From Verrucomicrobiota bacterium (GTDB taxonomy: Bacteria; Verrucomicrobiota; Verrucomicrobiia; Opitutales; UBA953), in assembly GCA_009924965.1 (NCBI GenBank), contig RFQN01000088.1, forward strand, positions 1 to 6,057: DNA of 6,057 bases, in the 5' to 3' direction. Made by a program: the position numbers and the translations under genes. This document shows, in pieces, positions 1 through 5,737 of the stretch (within the stretch, counting starts at the first letter, position 1; each line of letters begins with the position of its first letter). The notes under the pieces were generated by a model, which did no database searches, had not been told where the DNA came from, and saw only the letters and a program-made list of their open reading frames with translations.

Positions 1-57
1 GGTCTCGGTGAGTTCGAAGAGGCGGCCAGCCTGCAAGGCTTCGAGGAGGATGCGCAT
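1..57 (-). CDS. 5' end of an unidentified gene downstream of mgtA (partial)
   Basis: An ATG at 57-55 on the minus strand opens a reading frame with no stop to the window edge. It gives 19 residues, MRILLEALQAGRLFELTET. It begins 12 bases after the mgtA stop codon on the same strand, so it is probably cotranscribed with mgtA. The 12-base spacer is pyrimidine-rich and has no Shine-Dalgarno-like sequence, so translation may depend on ribosomes finishing mgtA. The opening resembles, from memory only, the N-terminus of small PTS IIA-like proteins in Verrucomicrobiota. Nineteen residues are too few to support that, so no function is assigned. The ATG is the natural start given the spacing, but a chance open frame in GC-rich DNA cannot be excluded. 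Confidence 0.5.
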   Translation of the reverse strand, partial: MRILLEALQAGRLFELTET

Positions 58-69
58 GGAAGGGAGAGG

Positions 70-2694
70 TCAGGCCGCGCGGAGACGCGGACGAGCAATC
101 AAATGGGCGATGGTCACGTAGGCAACCGTCATCAGTGCCAAGGCGGACCAATAGACCGGGCCGAGGCCGGCGCCATTGAGTCCGAGCCCCTTGACCCAGG
201 GCGAGAACGTCAGCCAGACCGCGAAAGCGACTGCGGCAAAGGTGGTCATGCTCAGCTGCCAGGAGGCGCGGGAACCGATGAACGGGACCTTGGGCGAACG
301 GATGACGTGCACGACCAGCGTCTGCGTGACGATGGACTCGATGAACCAACCGGTCTGGAAGAGGACAATGAAGTCCAGCTGCTTGTTCAAGGGCAACGTA
401 GACCAAGAACCGCCAATGGCCGCCGGGCAGACCACGAACCACATCAACGCGAAGGTCAGGTAGTCGAAGAGCGAGGACACCGGCCCGAGCCACACCATGA
501 AGCCACGGATGCCGGAAATGTCCCACTGGCGGGGCTTGGCGATCTGGTCCTTCTCGACGCGGTCAAACGGGATGGCCGTCTGCGAGAAGTCGTAGGCGAA
601 GTTGTTCAGCAGGATCAACACCGGGGTCAGCGGCTGGAACGGCAGGAGCAGCGCGGCCCCGAGCACCGAGAACATGTTCCCGAAATTCGAGGAGGCTCCC
701 ATCCGGATGTACTTCTCGATGTTGCAGAAGATGCGGCGGCCTTCGTCGATGCCATCGACCAGGACGAGCAGCGACTTCTCGAGCAGCACCGCGTCGGCGG
801 ACTCCTTGGCGACGTCGACGGCGGTGTCCACGGAGATGCCGACGTCGGCGGCCTTCAGCGCGAGGACGTCGTTGATGCCGTCGCCCATGAAGCCGACGGT
901 GTGGCCCTGGCGCTTGAGCGAACGGATGACCTGCTCCTTCTGGGCAGGGGTGAGTCGCGCCAGGATGTCGGCCTCGAGCACGGCCGCGTCGAAAGTGGCG
1001 GCATCCATCGCTGCCAACTGTGAGCCGGTCAGCACGCGGCCGACGGGCATGCCGACGTCGGCGCAGACCTTGCGGGAGACCAGCTCGTTGTCGCCGGTGA
1101 GGATCTTTGCCCGGACGCCCCGCTCGCGCAGACCGGCCAAAGCCGTTGCCGCGGTTTCCTTGGGCGGGTCGAAGAAGGCGAGGTAGCCCAGCAGCACGAG
1201 GTTGGATTCGTCTGCGGTGCCGAATACTTCCTTGCTGCGGTCGAACTCGCGGTAGGCGAGCGCGATGACGCGGAAACCTTGGGCCGACAAGGCGCGGTAC
1301 TCCTCCATGACCTCGTCCTTGATCAACGGGATCATCGTGTGGATCTCGTCGTCGATCTGGTATTGGCCGCAAACGGCCAGGATCTCCTCCACAGCGCCCT
1401 TGCAGATGAGCAGGTGGTCGCCCGCGTGGTCGACGACGACCGACATGCGCCGGCGCTGGAAGTCGAAGGGGATCTCGTCGACCTTGCGGCAGGTGCGCTC
1501 CACATCGAGGTCGGTGCGGGAGAGGATCGCGCGGTCCAGCAGGTTGCGGAGGCCCGTCTGGTAATAGGCGTTCATCCACGCATAGCGAAGGACGTCCTCG
1601 GAGTCGCGGCCGATGACGTCGACGTGGCGCTGCAGGACGATGTGGTCCTGCGTGAGCGTGCCGGTCTTGTCGGTGCAGAAGATGTCCATCGCCCCGAGAT
1701 TCTGGATGGCGTCGAGGCGCTTCATCACGACCTTGAGGCGGGCGAGCGAGCGGGCGCCCTTCGAGAGGCAAGCCGCCAGGATCATCGGCAGCATCTCGGG
1801 GGTCAGGCCGACGGCGACGGTCAACGCGAAGAGGAAGGCGTCCTGGACGTTGCCGGTGCGCCAAGCGCTGAAGCCGAAGGTCAGCGTGACCATCACCAGC
1901 ATCATGCGGATCATCATCCACACGAAGCCCTTGGTGCCGCGCTCGAAGGCCGTGGCGTCCTTGCGTTCCACCAAGCGGGCGGACATCGCGCCGAACTGGG
2001 TCGAACGGCCGGTAGCGAGCACGAGCGCGCGGGCCGAACCGCTTTGGACGTTGGCGCCCATCAGGCAACCGTTCGGGCATTCTTGGGCAGGGACCTCGCC
2101 AGGTACGGACGCCATGACGACGCGTTCGACGGGCATCGACTCGCCGGTCAGCGCCGATTGCGACAAGAAGAAGTCCTTCGCCTGCAAGAGCCGACAATCC
2201 GCGGGGATGATCGAACCGGCGGCGAGCACCACGATGTCGCCGGGGACGATCTGGTCGATGGGCACGGTGACCTCGACACCGTCACGAATGACGTCGCAGG
2301 TCGTCTTCACCATGGCCTGGAGCTTGGCGATCGTCTGGGCCGAACGGCTCTCCTGGAAATAGGACAGGAAGACGGAAAGGAAGACCATCCCGCCGACGAG
2401 GGAGGTGCTAAGGATCTTCTTGGTCTCGTCGTCCTCGAAGAAGAACGAGAGGATGCAGATCACCATCAGCTGGATGACCAGCGGCTCCTTGAACTTGCGC
2501 AGCAGCTCGATGAAGGCGCTCGGGCGGGGGGCCGAGACCGAGTTGGGCCCAAACTGCTCCAGACGCTCGGCCGCCTCGGCGGAAGTCAGGCCCTCTTTGC
2601 GCCCTTGGACGGCGGCAAACGCCTCCTCTTCCGGGCCGCGCAACCACCTGCCGGTATCGGCGTTCTCTTCGGTGACGGGCTTCTTCGCGGACAT
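70..2694 (-). CDS. mgtA: Magnesium-translocating P-type ATPase (P3B, MgtA/MgtB family)
   Basis: This 874-residue inner-membrane pump is predicted to import Mg2+ using ATP; E. coli MgtA is about 900 residues. An N-terminal cation-ATPase domain (about 22-65) leads to two membrane segments (about 71-86 and 97-114). The actuator domain carries TGES at 183-186. Membrane segments 3 and 4 (about 256-306) include LTPEMLP at 297-303, typical of the Mg-transport branch. The phosphorylation motif DKTGTLT at 342-348 has acceptor Asp342. The nucleotide-binding domain has KGA at 432-434, and TGDN (533-536) and GDGIND (604-609) follow. The segment near 690-712 (NNFAYDFSQTAIPFD) matches the ion-site helix of MgtA. 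About four more hydrophobic segments follow, giving ten in all. One oddity is that GDGIND is followed by VLAL rather than the common APAL. The ATG at 2694 has no clear Shine-Dalgarno sequence, but the N-terminal domain fits that start. Mg2+-responsive control is likely from family knowledge but not shown here. Confidence 0.96.
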   Translation of the reverse strand: MSAKKPVTEENADTGRWLRGPEEEAFAAVQGRKEGLTSAEAAERLEQFGPNSVSAPRPSAFIELLRKFKEPLVIQLMVICILSFFFEDDETKKILSTSLVGGMVFLSVFLSYFQESRSAQTIAKLQAMVKTTCDVIRDGVEVTVPIDQIVPGDIVVLAAGSIIPADCRLLQAKDFFLSQSALTGESMPVERVVMASVPGEVPAQECPNGCLMGANVQSGSARALVLATGRSTQFGAMSARLVERKDATAFERGTKGFVWMMIRMMLVMVTLTFGFSAWRTGNVQDAFLFALTVAVGLTPEMLPMILAACLSKGARSLARLKVVMKRLDAIQNLGAMDIFCTDKTGTLTQDHIVLQRHVDVIGRDSEDVLRYAWMNAYYQTGLRNLLDRAILSRTDLDVERTCRKVDEIPFDFQRRRMSVVVDHAGDHLLICKGAVEEILAVCGQYQIDDEIHTMIPLIKDEVMEEYRALSAQGFRVIALAYREFDRSKEVFGTADESNLVLLGYLAFFDPPKETAATALAGLRERGVRAKILTGDNELVSRKVCADVGMPVGRVLTGSQLAAMDAATFDAAVLEADILARLTPAQKEQVIRSLKRQGHTVGFMGDGINDVLALKAADVGISVDTAVDVAKESADAVLLEKSLLVLVDGIDEGRRIFCNIEKYIRMGASSNFGNMFSVLGAALLLPFQPLTPVLILLNNFAYDFSQTAIPFDRVEKDQIAKPRQWDISGIRGFMVWLGPVSSLFDYLTFALMWFVVCPAAIGGSWSTLPLNKQLDFIVLFQTGWFIESIVTQTLVVHVIRSPKVPFIGSRASWQLSMTTFAAVAFAVWLTFSPWVKGLGLNGAGLGPVYWSALALMTVAYVTIAHLIARPRLRAA

Positions 2695-2743
2695 AAGACG
2701 AAAGGGTTTCTTACTTTAGTTATTCCGACGGCCCCAGCCAGCC

Positions 2744-2789
2744 CTGAGTCAGGATCGCGGGTGACAACACGGCTACGGGCTAGACTCAG
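2744..2789 (-). promoter_or_regulatory. Long-range hairpin in the mgtA 5' leader region
   Basis: Between the rpmB terminator and the mgtA ATG, 2744-2752 is complementary to 2780-2789. This forms a 9-bp stem (7 bp plus 2 bp, with one bulged base at 2782) around a 27-base loop. On the minus strand the arms read CTGAGTC...GACTCAG. mgtA genes in other bacteria are controlled by Mg2+-sensing leaders (the mgtL leader in Salmonella, the M-box in Bacillus). This stem could be part of such a leader, but no M-box core or proline-rich leader peptide is recognisable. It could equally be an operator-like inverted repeat or chance. The transcription start is unknown; a TTGTCA hexamer at 2767-2762 has no matching -10 element. 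Confidence 0.3.
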
Positions 2790-2796
2790 CAAACCG

Positions 2797-2830
2797 CCGA
2801 AACGAAAGAACCCGCCGGAGGGCGGGTTCT
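2797..2830 (-). terminator. Intrinsic terminator of rpmB
   Basis: On the minus strand a perfect 10-bp GC-rich stem (AGAACCCGCC pairing with GGCGGGTTCT, 2830-2821 with 2816-2807) closes a 4-base CTCC loop. It runs directly into a T-rich tail (TTCGTTTCGG, 2806-2797). The stem begins 21 bases after the rpmB stop codon, so it should end the rpmB transcript and separate it from mgtA. In the plus direction no T-tract follows the stem, so it looks one-directional. Confidence 0.85.
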
Positions 2831-2831
2831 G

Positions 2832-2847
2832 CTTCGGGCGACCGAAG
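2832..2847 (-). other. Small hairpin between the rpmB stop and its terminator
   Basis: A perfect 6-bp stem (CTTCGG at 2832-2837 with CCGAAG at 2842-2847) encloses a 4-base loop. It begins 4 bases after the rpmB stop codon and ends 1 base before the terminator stem on the minus strand. The two hairpins stack in tandem at the rpmB mRNA 3' end and may protect it or assist termination. That role is inferred from position only. Confidence 0.45.
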
Positions 2848-2851
2848 GCGC

Positions 2852-3082
2852 TTAGGCCTTGGTGACGAGGCCGGCCTTAAGGGCCTTGACCGACACCCAC
2901 TGGCGCTTGATCGAGCCGTTAGGCTGGAGGACGCGGATGCGCTGGACGTTCGGACGGAAAACGCGCTTGGTCTGCTTCACGAGCTGGAAGCCGATACCGC
3001 CGCTCTTCTTGGACTGACCGCGGTGAATGATTCGGCGGCCCTTGACGGGGCGCTTGCCGGTGACGCTGCAGATACGGGACAT
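2852..3082 (-). CDS. rpmB: Ribosomal protein bL28 of the 50S subunit
   Basis: This 76-residue basic protein matches bL28, a component of the large ribosomal subunit. Visible marks are the N-terminal MSRICSVTGKRPVKG (1-15), a GGIG turn (28-31), the central TKRVFRPNVQRIRV block (38-51) and the C-terminal VSVKALKAGL (63-72). There is one cysteine (Cys5) and no CxxC pair, so it is the zinc-free type, like the E. coli protein. A longer in-frame start exists at 3115. The ATG at 3082 is preferred because a clear Shine-Dalgarno AAAGGAG lies 11 bases upstream (3100-3094) and because the family begins with MSR-C-xVTGK. It lies 73 bases downstream of the aminotransferase gene and ends at an intrinsic terminator. 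It may have its own promoter in that gap, although no convincing -35/-10 pair was found. Confidence 0.96.
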   Translation of the reverse strand: MSRICSVTGKRPVKGRRIIHRGQSKKSGGIGFQLVKQTKRVFRPNVQRIRVLQPNGSIKRQWVSVKALKAGLVTKA

Positions 3083-3093
3083 AGTAGTTCGAG

Positions 3094-3100
3094 CTCCTTT
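3094..3100 (-). promoter_or_regulatory. Ribosome binding site deciding the rpmB start
   Basis: AAAGGAG on the minus strand lies 11 bases upstream of the ATG at 3082. It is the strongest Shine-Dalgarno sequence in the window. It settles the rpmB start in favour of the internal ATG, because the longer start at 3115 lies upstream of this site. Confidence 0.85.
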
Positions 3101-3155
3101 GGAAGGTCGGAGCAAAGGGGCGGTGAGCCGATTGGCAAGCGGTAAGTGGGAGGGG

Positions 3156-4325
3156 TCAGCTTCGGCGTAAAGCCCGGTCCAACCCCCGCAAACCCTCAGA
3201 AAACTGGGCTGGATTGAGCAAAAGGCTCAAAATCAAGTAACCCGCCGTCGCCGGCATCCCATAGAAATACCCCGGGTGGGCCCAAATCCCCTCATCCAAG
3301 GCATTCAGGAGCAAGCGCTCCTCGGAGACCCCGGGAGGCAGGGCCAAGATGCCCATCCAACCGGCTGGACGGGGCAAGACCGAGCACGGGTGACCGGAGG
3401 CGGCGACCCAGGCCTTGAGGGCCTGTTCGTTCTGGGCGATCCGGGCCCGTAGGGCGGCGCGGAGAGGTTCGGCCCGGCGGAGGAGATCCGGCAAGGCCAA
3501 CTGGGACCCCGTATTCACCGACAAGAAGGCGTCGGCGATATGCTCGAGCCGGCGGCAGGATTCGGCGGCATGGTTGGCGGGGCCGGCGACGGCGATCCAG
3601 CCGACCTTCAGCTGCGGGGCGACGGCCACCTTGGAGAGACCACTCAGGACATAGAGCGCGACCTGCGTCTCATCCACCCAGGTACCTGGCGAGACGGCAC
3701 CTTCCGCGGGATAGTCCAGGAAGACTTCGTCGCAAAGGATGGCGAGGCTGTGCTTGAGCGCGAAGTTGCGGAGCAGCTCGCGGTCGCGGCGGCCGACGAA
3801 CGCGCCGGTCGGGTTGGAGGGATTAATGCAGACGATGGCCTTCGTGCGGCTACCGGCCTTGAGTTGGCCGGGATCGATGACCCACTCGCCGGCCAGTTGC
3901 GTGAGCTTGTAAGGCCGCAGCACCACGCCTTCCAAGGCCGCCAAGACTTCGAGCAAAGGATACGCAGGTTCGGGCACGAGCACCTCGTCGCCCGGATTGC
4001 AGAGCAACTTGAAGAGCCAGGAATAGCCTTCGCTCGTGCTGGCGGAAAGGAAGAGACGGTCGGCGGAAACGCGGACTCCGCGGGCCGAATAGTAGTCCGC
4101 GATGGCGGCGCGCGTCACAGCGAGGCCGCGCGGGTCGGGCTCTTGGCGCTGGAGGCCTTCCTTGCGCAGGAACGAACCCAGTTCGGCGACCGACCAACCA
4201 AAGCCGGCGCTGGCGGGATTCGCGTCCGCCATATCCAGCACCGGCAAGTTGGCGGAGAGCCGCTTGGCTTTGGCTTTGCTGAGGGCGTTGGGAGCGTCGG
4301 CAAAGGCCAGGCGGGAGCTAAACAT
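3156..4325 (-). CDS. PLP-dependent class I/II aminotransferase
   Basis: This 389-residue soluble fold-type I PLP enzyme is probably a transaminase of unknown substrate. In order it shows ASTSEGYSW (95-103, cofactor phosphate loop), EPAYP (119-123) with an aromatic residue near the PLP ring, and NPSNPTG (168-174). Next come DEVFLDY (199-205), whose Asp contacts the pyridine nitrogen, and SGLSK (228-232) with Lys232 as the expected Schiff-base lysine. Two usual positions differ: the phosphate-binding Arg of SxSK...GLR is Lys240 (PQLKVGW), and the C-terminal carboxylate-binding Arg appears to be Ile365 (GYLILSLLL). From memory, a subfamily starting FSSRLP and ending LVxSLL shares these changes, so this looks like a family trait rather than decay. 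The frame extends upstream to 4433. The ATG at 4325 is chosen because MFSSRLAF is the expected N-terminus and the extension reads low-complexity DNA. No Shine-Dalgarno sequence precedes it. The gene is not annotated to a pathway because neighbours give no clue. Confidence 0.9.
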   Translation of the reverse strand: MFSSRLAFADAPNALSKAKAKRLSANLPVLDMADANPASAGFGWSVAELGSFLRKEGLQRQEPDPRGLAVTRAAIADYYSARGVRVSADRLFLSASTSEGYSWLFKLLCNPGDEVLVPEPAYPLLEVLAALEGVVLRPYKLTQLAGEWVIDPGQLKAGSRTKAIVCINPSNPTGAFVGRRDRELLRNFALKHSLAILCDEVFLDYPAEGAVSPGTWVDETQVALYVLSGLSKVAVAPQLKVGWIAVAGPANHAAESCRRLEHIADAFLSVNTGSQLALPDLLRRAEPLRAALRARIAQNEQALKAWVAASGHPCSVLPRPAGWMGILALPPGVSEERLLLNALDEGIWAHPGYFYGMPATAGYLILSLLLNPAQFSEGLRGLDRALRRS

Positions 4326-4340
4326 AGGAGCTACAGATGA

Positions 4341-4363
4341 CTGAATCGAGGGCTGAGTCGAGG
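4341..4363. repeat. Short direct repeat upstream of the aminotransferase
   Basis: CTGAATCGAGG (4341-4351) and CTGAGTCGAGG (4353-4363) differ at one base and repeat with a 12-base period. They lie 16 to 38 bases upstream of the aminotransferase ATG, where a transcription start or operator would be expected. Two copies of 11 bases could be a regulator site or replication slippage. Confidence 0.5.
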
Positions 4364-4415
4364 ATGGAGGGCGGAATCGGAAACACGCAAGAGAGCCTCT
4401 CGCGTCATCTGGCGC

Positions 4416-4478
4416 CCAACCGCCATCCACCAACCACTAACCCCCAACCGCTAACGACCACTACCACCCAACGACCGC
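4416..4478. repeat. Degenerate heptanucleotide tandem repeat in the divergent intergenic region
   Basis: The plus strand reads as consecutive 7-base units: CCAACCG, CCATCCA, CCAACCA, CTAACCC, CCAACCG, CTAACGA, then decaying CCACTAC, CACCCAA, CGACCGC. The clearest higher-order copies start at 4416, 4430 and 4444, exactly 14 bases apart; CCAACCACTAAC and CCAACCGCTAAC match at 11 of 12 bases. The minus strand is rich in GG and GGG runs. The rest of the 208-base gap (4326-4533) holds the short direct repeat at 4341-4363 and a weak fabV ribosome binding site, with no recognisable promoter, terminator or small gene. Confidence 0.7.
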
Positions 4479-4533
4479 CTTGGGCTTCTACTTCCAGATT
4501 GAACTCACTCCCTGCCCCTCCAAAGGTAAGCCC

Positions 4534-5736
4534 ATGTCCCTTCAAGTCCTGAAACCCCGCGTGCGTGGCTTCATCTGCATCACTTCCCACCCGGAAGGCT
4601 GTGCCGCCCATGTCCGCGAACAGATCGCCTACGTGAAGTCGCGCCCCGCCCTCAAGGGGGGCCCGAAATCGGTCTTGGTCATCGGCGCCTCCACGGGCTA
4701 CGGCCTGTCCTCGCGCATCGCCGCGGCCTTCGGCTCCGGCGCCGCGACGCTCGGCGTGTTCTTCGAGCGCAATGGCGAAGGCGACAAGCCCGGCAGCCCC
4801 GGCTGGTACAACACCACCGGCTTCCACGCCGAAGCCAAGAAAGCCGGCCTCACGGCCATCTCGCTGAACGGCGACGCCTTTTCCGCCGAGCTCAAGGCCC
4901 AGGTCATCGAGGCCATCAAGTCCAAGATGCCCGGTGGCAAGATCGACCTCGTCGTCTACTCCCTCGCCTCCCCGCGCCGCACCGCCCCCGATGGCGTGAC
5001 CTACAAGTCCACGCTCAAGCCGACCGGCGCGCCGTTCCACGCCAAGAACCTCGACACCGACCGCAAGGTCGTGAACGACGTCACCCTCGACACCGCCAAC
5101 GCCGAAGAAATCGCCCACACCGTCAAGGTCATGGGCGGCGAGGACTGGGAACTCTGGATGAACGCCCTCGACGGCGCCGGCGTGCTCAAGGAAGGCTGCC
5201 AGACGGTCGCCTACTCCTACATCGGCCCGCAGGTCACCTGGCCGATCTACAAGGACGGCACCATCGGCAAGGCCAAGGAAGACCTCGAACGGGCCGGCCG
5301 CAAGATCGACGACCTCATGAAGCTGCACCGCGGCCGCGCCTTCGTCTCCGTCAACAAGGCCGTCGTCACGCAAGCCAGCTCGGCCATCCCCGTCGTCCCG
5401 CTCTACGTCTCCCTGCTCTTCAAGATCATGAAGGCCAAGGGCAACCACGAGGGCTGCATCGAGCAGATCCAGCGCCTCTTCGAAAAGCAGATGTACAACG
5501 GCAACGCGCTCGACTTCGACGAGAACGGCCGCGTCCGCATCGACGACTGGGAAATGCAGCCCGAAATCCAAAAGGCCGTCTTCGACATCTGGCCCAAGGT
5601 GACGACCGAGACCCTCGACCAGTACGGCGACTTCGCCGGCTACCAGTCGGACTTCCTCAAGAACTTCGGCTTCGGCCTCGCCGGCGTGGATTACGACGCG
5701 CCCACCGAAGTCGAACGTCCTATCGAGAACGTCTAA
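4534..5736 (+). CDS. fabV: Enoyl-[acyl-carrier-protein] reductase FabV / trans-2-enoyl-CoA reductase
   Basis: This 400-residue cytoplasmic enzyme reduces the trans-2 double bond of enoyl-ACP (or enoyl-CoA) with NAD(P)H, the last step of each fatty-acid elongation cycle. FabV replaces or supplements FabI and is known for triclosan insensitivity. Evidence includes the N-terminal block with GFICITSHPEGC (12-23), the nucleotide-binding GASTGYG (51-57), VVYSLASPRR (140-149), and YSYIGP (227-232). The FabV active-site pattern Tyr-(8 residues)-Lys appears as Tyr239 and Lys248 in IYKDGTIGKAK. The length matches the family (about 400). A longer start at 4480 is rejected: the ATG at 4534 has AAAGG 7 bases upstream (4522-4526) and gives the canonical MxLQVLKPRVRGFI start. 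Trans-2-enoyl-CoA reductases (TER) of anaerobes are homologous, so the carrier (ACP or CoA) cannot be decided by eye. Codons are strongly C- or G-ending, suggesting good expression. parA begins one base after its stop. Confidence 0.95.
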   Translation: MSLQVLKPRVRGFICITSHPEGCAAHVREQIAYVKSRPALKGGPKSVLVIGASTGYGLSSRIAAAFGSGAATLGVFFERNGEGDKPGSPGWYNTTGFHAEAKKAGLTAISLNGDAFSAELKAQVIEAIKSKMPGGKIDLVVYSLASPRRTAPDGVTYKSTLKPTGAPFHAKNLDTDRKVVNDVTLDTANAEEIAHTVKVMGGEDWELWMNALDGAGVLKEGCQTVAYSYIGPQVTWPIYKDGTIGKAKEDLERAGRKIDDLMKLHRGRAFVSVNKAVVTQASSAIPVVPLYVSLLFKIMKAKGNHEGCIEQIQRLFEKQMYNGNALDFDENGRVRIDDWEMQPEIQKAVFDIWPKVTTETLDQYGDFAGYQSDFLKNFGFGLAGVDYDAPTEVERPIENV

Positions 5737-5737
5737 G

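Noticed and set aside
563..2197. A 544-codon minus-strand frame inside mgtA
   Set aside because: It is an arginine/proline-rich out-of-frame reading of mgtA with no family motif.
2586..2792. A 68-codon minus-strand frame upstream of and overlapping mgtA, considered as an mgtL-like leader peptide
   Set aside because: It starts with TTG, has no ribosome binding site, overlaps more than 100 bases of mgtA, and lacks the short proline-rich character of MgtL.
1279..2865. A 528-codon plus-strand open frame opposite mgtA, running across rpmB's terminator
   Set aside because: Its product is Asp/His/Arg/Gly-rich without any domain, and it lies opposite a fully intact MgtA; strong codon bias produces such antisense frames.
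3540..4340. A 266-codon plus-strand frame opposite the aminotransferase
   Set aside because: It is antisense to a gene with complete PLP-enzyme motifs and has no recognisable fold.
4391..4401. GAGAG-C-CTCTC palindrome in the divergent region
   Set aside because: A 5-bp stem with a 1-base centre is expected by chance and has no T-tract or other context.
4326..4433. 36-residue N-terminal extension of the aminotransferase
   Set aside because: The added residues read repeat-rich intergenic DNA, and the family N-terminus fits the ATG at 4325.
4499..4527. TTGAAC at 4499-4504 as a fabV -35 element
   Set aside because: The expected -10 position falls on AAAGGT, which is the ribosome binding site, so the spacing makes no sense.
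4480..4533. 18-residue N-terminal extension of FabV
   Set aside because: The ATG at 4534 has a ribosome binding site and gives the canonical FabV start.
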